Assembly: GCA_003457065.1 (NCBI GenBank)
Contig: DMJQ01000055.1
Location: 4,182 to 12,388 of the forward strand
DNA from: Clostridiales bacterium
Lineage (GTDB): Bacteria; Bacillota; Clostridia; Tissierellales; Sedimentibacteraceae
DNA length: 8,207 bases
Reading direction: 5' to 3'
Part shown: piece by piece, positions 5,333-8,207 of the stretch
Layout: each line of letters begins with the position of its first letter
How positions within the stretch are numbered: position 1 is the stretch's first letter
The notes under the pieces: generated by a model
What the model saw: only the letters and a program-made list of their open reading frames with translations
Databases searched by the model: none
Told to the model about the DNA's origin: nothing
Made by a program: the position numbers and the translations under genes

Positions 5333-6673
5333 TCAGTCATAATCTGCCAAAGGTTCTTTTTCCAGTATATCATCAAATAAATATCTGTAGTAGAATTTAA
5401 CAAATATAACTATGGCAGCAATCAGGCAAATTGTTTCTGACACAAATGAAGACAGCCAGATTCCTTTTTCTCCGAACAATGAAGCCATAGTAAGCAGACA
5501 TGCAGTAATTGCCACGAATCCCCTGCCCACAGATATGGCAGCCGAATACAACGGATGCTCCAATGCGGCATAAAATCCGGAAAAGATTACATTAAATCCA
5601 ACAACCAGATACGCAGGAGAATACCACTTTATAGCCTTTACAGAATATTCCATCAGCTGTATTTCATCAGCACCTATAAATACTCCGCATATTTTTTCCG
5701 CAAACAGCAGGCATACCGCACATATGATAAGTGAAATAACTCCCACGGACTTAATTGCTATTTTAAGAAAATAGAGATATGTCTTTTGATCTCCCATGCC
5801 GTAATAGTAACTTACCAAAGGCTGATTGCCCTGAGATATTCCCGTCATTGTTGTTATGACAATATTGTTCAGATACATTATTATTGTATATGTTATTATT
5901 CCTATTTCTCCTATGTTTTTAAGAATGGTAATGTTAAATATAAAAATAATAAAACCCGAAGAGAATTCAGTGATAAAATCCGATATTCCTATAAGCATTG
6001 TCCTTACAAGGACAGAAAACTCGAATTTAAAACGCACAAATTTGATTTTAGAACTTTTATAAATAAAATATAAAACATAAACAATAACCGGCATCATTTG
6101 TGCAATGCCTGTTGCTATAGCCGCTCCACTGACTCCGTAGTTCAGCTTCATTACAAATATATAATCCAGCACAATATTGGTAATGGCAGAAATACATACA
6201 CATATCGTAGAAAGTCTCGGAAACCCGTCAGTCTTTACCAGCACTTCAAAATAATACGACAAAATTGGAAATATAGTAAAAGCACTGATAATACCTAAAT
6301 AATCTTTAACATAAGCAACAGTGTTTTCTGTAGCCCCCAAAAAGTATGCTATCTTTTCAAGATTTAAAAGCACACCGGCAGTTACACCAATACCGATTAA
6401 AATCAGCACTGTCATATTCATTGTAAAAGTTTCGCTCGCCTTATTGCCTTCATTGTTGCCCAGACTTATAGCAGAAATGGTGGAAGTTCCCACCGCAAAC
6501 ATTATGGACAAAGCAAACACGGCATTTACAAACGGCATACTTATATTAACAGCCGCAAGAGCCGTCTCTCCTACTCCATTGGCGACAAATATACCGTCAA
6601 CCATTGTATACATGGAGTACACCCACATCGATAAAACCGAGGGCACGGCATATTTAAGAAATTTTCTTCTCAT
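5333..6673 (-). CDS. MATE-family multidrug/cation exporter
   Basis: Integral membrane protein of 446 residues with about 12 hydrophobic segments, as expected for MATE exporters (usually 440-480), which expel cationic drugs or metabolites in exchange for Na+ or H+. Family features include the early YTMVDGIFVANGVGETALAA segment, the GTSTISAISLGNNEG stretch after the second span, and the second-half counterpart GISQGNQPLVSYYYG, giving the two-fold repeat of the family. The resemblance is to the DinF/MepA-like branch of Firmicutes; the substrate cannot be read from sequence. The frame could begin at a GTG at 6682, but AGAGGTGAGG lies just upstream of ATG 6673 and overlaps that GTG, so ATG 6673 is chosen. 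It stands alone, with its own promoter and a palindrome across the transcription start, so it is probably induced by a regulator encoded elsewhere. Confidence 0.93.
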   Translation of the reverse strand: MRRKFLKYAVPSVLSMWVYSMYTMVDGIFVANGVGETALAAVNISMPFVNAVFALSIMFAVGTSTISAISLGNNEGNKASETFTMNMTVLILIGIGVTAGVLLNLEKIAYFLGATENTVAYVKDYLGIISAFTIFPILSYYFEVLVKTDGFPRLSTICVCISAITNIVLDYIFVMKLNYGVSGAAIATGIAQMMPVIVYVLYFIYKSSKIKFVRFKFEFSVLVRTMLIGISDFITEFSSGFIIFIFNITILKNIGEIGIITYTIIMYLNNIVITTMTGISQGNQPLVSYYYGMGDQKTYLYFLKIAIKSVGVISLIICAVCLLFAEKICGVFIGADEIQLMEYSVKAIKWYSPAYLVVGFNVIFSGFYAALEHPLYSAAISVGRGFVAITACLLTMASLFGEKGIWLSSFVSETICLIAAIVIFVKFYYRYLFDDILEKEPLADYD

Positions 6674-6689
6674 TATCCTCACCTCTTAT

Positions 6690-6707
6690 CTATAGTATAA
6701 ACTATAG
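6690..6707. repeat. 18-bp palindromic operator candidate upstream of the MATE gene
   Basis: CTATAGT-ATAA-ACTATAG has perfect 7-base arms. It lies just downstream of the -10 box and spans the predicted transcription start (about +1 to +13), a typical place for a repressor of an exporter gene. CTATAG-type dyads also occur in MerR-family targets, so either family is possible. Confidence 0.6.
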
Positions 6708-6708
6708 T

Positions 6709-6737
6709 ATCATACTAATGTCAAGTGTTTTTGTCAA
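6709..6737 (-). promoter_or_regulatory. Consensus sigma-A promoter of the MATE gene
   Basis: Minus-strand TTGACA (6737-6732), exactly 17 bases, then TATGAT (6714-6709). Transcription should begin near 6702, giving a leader of about 30 bases. A second TTGACA (6724-6719) is 19 bases from a TATACT (6699-6694). That spacing is the one used by MerR-type activated promoters, with the dyad TAGTAT-G-ATACTA inside the spacer, so two overlapping promoter readings are possible. Confidence 0.75.
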
Positions 6738-6749
6738 ATATCTAAGTAT

Positions 6750-6790
6750 AAAAAAAATCCTGCTGAGCTGTAAACTCAGTATGGATTTTT
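6750..6790 (-). terminator. Terminator of the hemerythrin-CheX operon
   Basis: On the minus strand AAAAATCC (6790-6783) and GGATTTTT (6760-6753) form the outer stem, and CTGAG/CTCAG (around 6765-6778) the inner stem. Eight T follow (6757-6750). It starts 33 bases after the CheX stop codon and lies 13 bases upstream of the MATE -35 box, so it insulates that promoter. Confidence 0.85.
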
Positions 6791-6822
6791 GAGCGAAAAA
6801 TCGGCATATGATTACCAATTCT

Positions 6823-7284
6823 CTATCTGTCTTTTAAAAATGCCGAAATCTCAAATTCTCCTATTCCGGTTTTAACAGTCTGTACCAACGCCTTGCCGTC
6901 TCCTACAGAAGCTGTTTTATATTCTCCCACAAATATCTGTGGCGGAACAATATCGCATATGCAATTATTTTCTGCCAGAATTGTCAGCGCATTTCCTCCT
7001 ATGATATTGGCTACTTCTCCAAGCGCAGAAGATACAAACCCGTCTATTTCATCAATTTCCATGCCACTCATAATTCTTACCATTTCCAGTGCCATGTCAT
7101 TTGGAAATCCAAAAATCACTGAACCTTTTAAATCTCCTGTAACCCCCAACACTACATTAGCATCGTTGCTGCCCAGCATGTCGCTTACAATCTTCATGAC
7201 TCCCTTTTCAATATCTACGTCAAACATAAGCTTGAACACATCCTGTGCAGCTTCAAATAATGGATTTATAACACCTACTTTCAT
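6823..7284 (-). CDS. cheX: CheX-like CheY-phosphate phosphatase
   Basis: Cytosolic protein of 153 residues, the usual CheX length. The CheC/CheX/FliY signature of Glu-x-x-Asn is present as Glu90 and Asn93 in SALGEVANIIGGNAL; in this family that pair positions water to remove phosphate from CheY-P. A single such helix, rather than the two of CheC, supports CheX. Further family features are the beta stretch NVVLGVTGDLKGSVIFGFP (43-61) and AXEMVRIMSG-like helix (65-74). The ATG overlaps the stop codon of the hemerythrin gene as ATGA, with AGGAGG (7299-7294) nine bases upstream inside that gene, so expression is coupled. No chemotaxis kinase, CheY or receptor gene is in the window; the target may be a CheY-like receiver encoded elsewhere, perhaps not in flagellar control. 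Confidence 0.85.
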   Translation of the reverse strand: MKVGVINPLFEAAQDVFKLMFDVDIEKGVMKIVSDMLGSNDANVVLGVTGDLKGSVIFGFPNDMALEMVRIMSGMEIDEIDGFVSSALGEVANIIGGNALTILAENNCICDIVPPQIFVGEYKTASVGDGKALVQTVKTGIGEFEISAFLKDR

Positions 7285-7703
7285 TGTATATAGCCTCCTG
7301 TCTTTGATGCATATTCTCCAATCTTTTGATCCATCTTAGCAACGTGCATTATCAGCCACGCCATAAGTTTTCCCGCAAATTCCTGAGCTTTTTCCTGAGT
7401 TATGCCTTTCTCCGAGAAAATCCGTGCATACTCAAAAACTCCGTTTTTAAAATCTGCATGAGCCTTTTTATGCTGCTCAATATATGGATAGCTGATCTCA
7501 GCCTGGTATTTCTCTTCATCATCAAAATGCTCTACAACATAATCCTGCATAAATTCCATGGTTTCCATAACTTTTTCAGCTTTTGTATTCCAATCTTCCT
7601 TGCTTTGAACCACAGCGATAAAATCAGATACTCGTTTAAAAAGCTCTTTGTGCTGACAGTCAATCAATTCTACTCCGATTTTGTACTTTTCTTTCCACAT
7701 CAT
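7281..7703 (-). CDS. Bacteriohemerythrin
   Basis: Soluble single-domain hemerythrin of 140 residues, expected to bind O2 (or sense it, or NO) at a non-heme di-iron centre in a four-helix bundle. All seven expected iron ligands are visible: His18 (CQHKELF), His59 and Glu63 (EHFDDEE), His78 and His82 (QHKKAH), His120 and Asp125 (HVAKMD). The start MWKEKYKIGVELID is typical of the family. ATG 7703 is chosen over the adjacent ATG 7700 because GAGAGG lies seven bases before it. The gene is first in an operon with CheX and has a near-consensus promoter. In an anaerobe the likely roles are O2 scavenging, O2 delivery to a detoxifying enzyme, or O2 sensing coupled to taxis; the CheX partner favours a signalling link, but that is inference. 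Confidence 0.95.
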   Translation of the reverse strand: MMWKEKYKIGVELIDCQHKELFKRVSDFIAVVQSKEDWNTKAEKVMETMEFMQDYVVEHFDDEEKYQAEISYPYIEQHKKAHADFKNGVFEYARIFSEKGITQEKAQEFAGKLMAWLIMHVAKMDQKIGEYASKTGGYIQ

Positions 7704-7774
7704 AATATTTCCTCTCCCTTCGTTGCATAGCCATAATCCTAATGAAGCATCATAGCATTGCTCATTATACTTAC

Positions 7775-7803
7775 ATTATATCGTCTACAGCATATTTTTT
7801 CAA
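7775..7803 (-). promoter_or_regulatory. Sigma-A promoter of the hemerythrin-CheX operon
   Basis: Minus-strand TTGAAA (7803-7798), 17 bases, TATAAT (7780-7775). The start would be near 7768, giving a leader of about 65 bases before ATG 7703. A second TATAAT (7769-7764) lies 11 bases downstream but has no good -35 box. I see no sigma-28 type sequence that would tie the operon to flagellar genes. Confidence 0.75.
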
Positions 7804-7864
7804 TATTTTTCACAAATTTACAATTTAATTACATAAAATGTCAAAATATGTCGACAGGCTCGAT

Positions 7865-7892
7865 AAAAAACATACAGCCATAAAGGCTGTAT
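7865..7892 (-). terminator. Second of two tandem terminators
   Basis: On the minus strand ATACAGCC (7892-7885), loop TTTAT, GGCTGTAT (7879-7872), then G and TTTTTT (7870-7865): a perfect 8-bp stem with a T-tract. It lies 10 bases beyond the first terminator. A competing pair, GCCATAA (7898-7892) with TTATGGC (7883-7877), would disrupt it. Confidence 0.75.
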
Positions 7893-7902
7893 TATGGCAT
7901 AC

Positions 7903-7934
7903 AAAAAAGCATCTCTGAAAGAAATGCTTTTTTT
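7903..7934 (-). terminator. Terminator directly after the acidic protein gene
   Basis: On the minus strand AAGCATTTCT (7930-7921) pairs with AGAGATGCTT (7917-7908, one mismatch or G-U), flanked by A-run on the 5' side and TTTTTT on the 3' side (7908-7903). It begins about eight bases after the stop codon of the acidic protein gene. Confidence 0.8.
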
Positions 7935-7941
7935 CTACAAA

Positions 7942-8207
7942 TTATAAGTCTTCGTTATCTCCGTTGTTTTCATTGCTGAAATCATCGTTGTAATCATCAT
8001 ATTCATCGTCATCAAAATCGAAGTCGTAATCATCATCGTCATAATCTTCGTAGTCGTCATAATCATCATCACATTCATCAATTTCCATGTCACCGAATAA
8101 TTCTTCTTCAACCGTTGATAAGTCTTCATCTAATAAATCTAAGTACTCGTTAACTTCGTCTTGTTCCTCAGCTATATCGCTCATTCCGTCTGCTATTTCT
8201 TCAATAA
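7942..8207 (-). CDS. Acidic coiled-coil protein with Asp/Tyr-rich tail (5' end outside window)
   Basis: The frame is open to the window edge, so the N-terminus is missing. An ATG at 8184 is probably internal: it has no ribosome binding site, and the codons before it (IEEIADG) continue the same heptad pattern. The visible part is an amphipathic helix with hydrophobic spacing (IEEIADGMSDIAEE to EYLDLLDEDLSTVEEELFG), followed by about 45 residues of mostly Asp and Tyr and ending NNGDNEDL. The order of helix, LDEDL-x-x-x-EEELFGD and acidic run resembles the clostridial CD1247 N-terminal-domain proteins, which I recall as usually continuing into a zinc ribbon. Here the protein stops at the end of the acidic run, with no CxxC motif. 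Function is unknown. An RNA polymerase delta subunit also has an acidic tail, but its folded domain is not visible here. Confidence 0.65.
   Translation of the reverse strand, partial: IEEIADGMSDIAEEQDEVNEYLDLLDEDLSTVEEELFGDMEIDECDDDYDDYEDYDDDDYDFDFDDDEYDDYNDDFSNENNGDNEDL

Noticed and set aside
6321..6695. Plus-strand 124-codon open frame opposite the MATE gene
   Set aside because: Shadow of membrane-protein codons on the other strand; no ribosome binding site or promoter.
6823..7284. CheC rather than CheX
   Set aside because: Only one Glu-x-x-Asn helix is visible and the length is that of CheX; CheC has two such motifs and is about 200 residues.
6893..7339. Plus-strand 148-codon open frame opposite CheX
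   Set aside because: Antisense to a gene with intact family motifs; no ribosome binding site and no recognisable protein.
7326..7730. Plus-strand 134-codon open frame opposite hemerythrin
   Set aside because: Antisense to a gene with all seven iron ligands; hydrophobic runs reflect the complement of acidic and lysine codons.
7846..7856. TGTCGACA and a nearby TTTTGACAT considered as Spo0A box or extra -35 box
   Set aside because: The Spo0A consensus TGTCGAA is not matched in full, and no -10 box is spaced 16-18 bases from TTGACA there.
7935..8129. Minus-strand 64-codon frame rich in Met, Thr and Ile
   Set aside because: It is the frame-shifted reading of the GAT/GAC-rich acidic tract; no ribosome binding site, and composition is an artefact of the repeat.

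Overview
The window looks like chromosomal DNA of an anaerobic, low-GC Firmicute, most likely a clostridial or Lachnospiraceae-type bacterium. The evidence is AT-rich DNA with long AT-only intergenic stretches, near-perfect AGGAGG-type ribosome binding sites, sigma-A style promoters, hairpin-plus-T-tract terminators, and a gene set typical of that group (BTAD regulator, C_GCAxxG_C_C redox protein, MATE exporter, bacteriohemerythrin, CheX). I see no phage, transposon, CRISPR or RNA gene. All genes but one lie on the minus strand.

Reading the minus strand from right to left: a partial, extremely acidic coiled-coil protein enters from the right edge and is closed by two tandem terminators (7865-7934). 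A consensus promoter (7775-7803) then drives a two-gene operon of bacteriohemerythrin and CheX, which overlap by ATGA and are closed by a terminator at 6750-6790. Next is a MATE-family exporter (5333-6673) with its own consensus promoter and an 18-bp palindrome over the likely transcription start.

The only plus-strand gene (4332-5204) encodes a membrane-anchored permuted NlpC/P60 (YiiX-like) cysteine hydrolase. It converges on the MATE gene, and a long imperfect hairpin lies between them. Its promoter carries a perfect 29-bp inverted repeat that looks like an operator.

Divergent from it is a minus-strand cluster: a 35-residue single-span membrane peptide (4004-4111), a C_GCAxxG_C_C redox protein, and a compact UvrD/PcrA-type helicase. 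The first two are coupled because the small gene's stop codon sits inside the next gene's Shine-Dalgarno. Further left is a BTAD/SARP-like regulator with its own consensus promoter; its C-terminus resembles a GGDEF domain that has lost its signature. It ends in a terminator at 305-363. The left 300 bases are AT-rich, hold a GC-rich hairpin pair, and end in the first 21 codons of another minus-strand gene that leaves the window.

No complete, clearly new system is visible. The most interesting points are the BTAD/degenerate-GGDEF fusion, the micropeptide-redox-helicase cluster, the hemerythrin-CheX coupling, and two strong operator-like palindromes whose regulators are not in the window.
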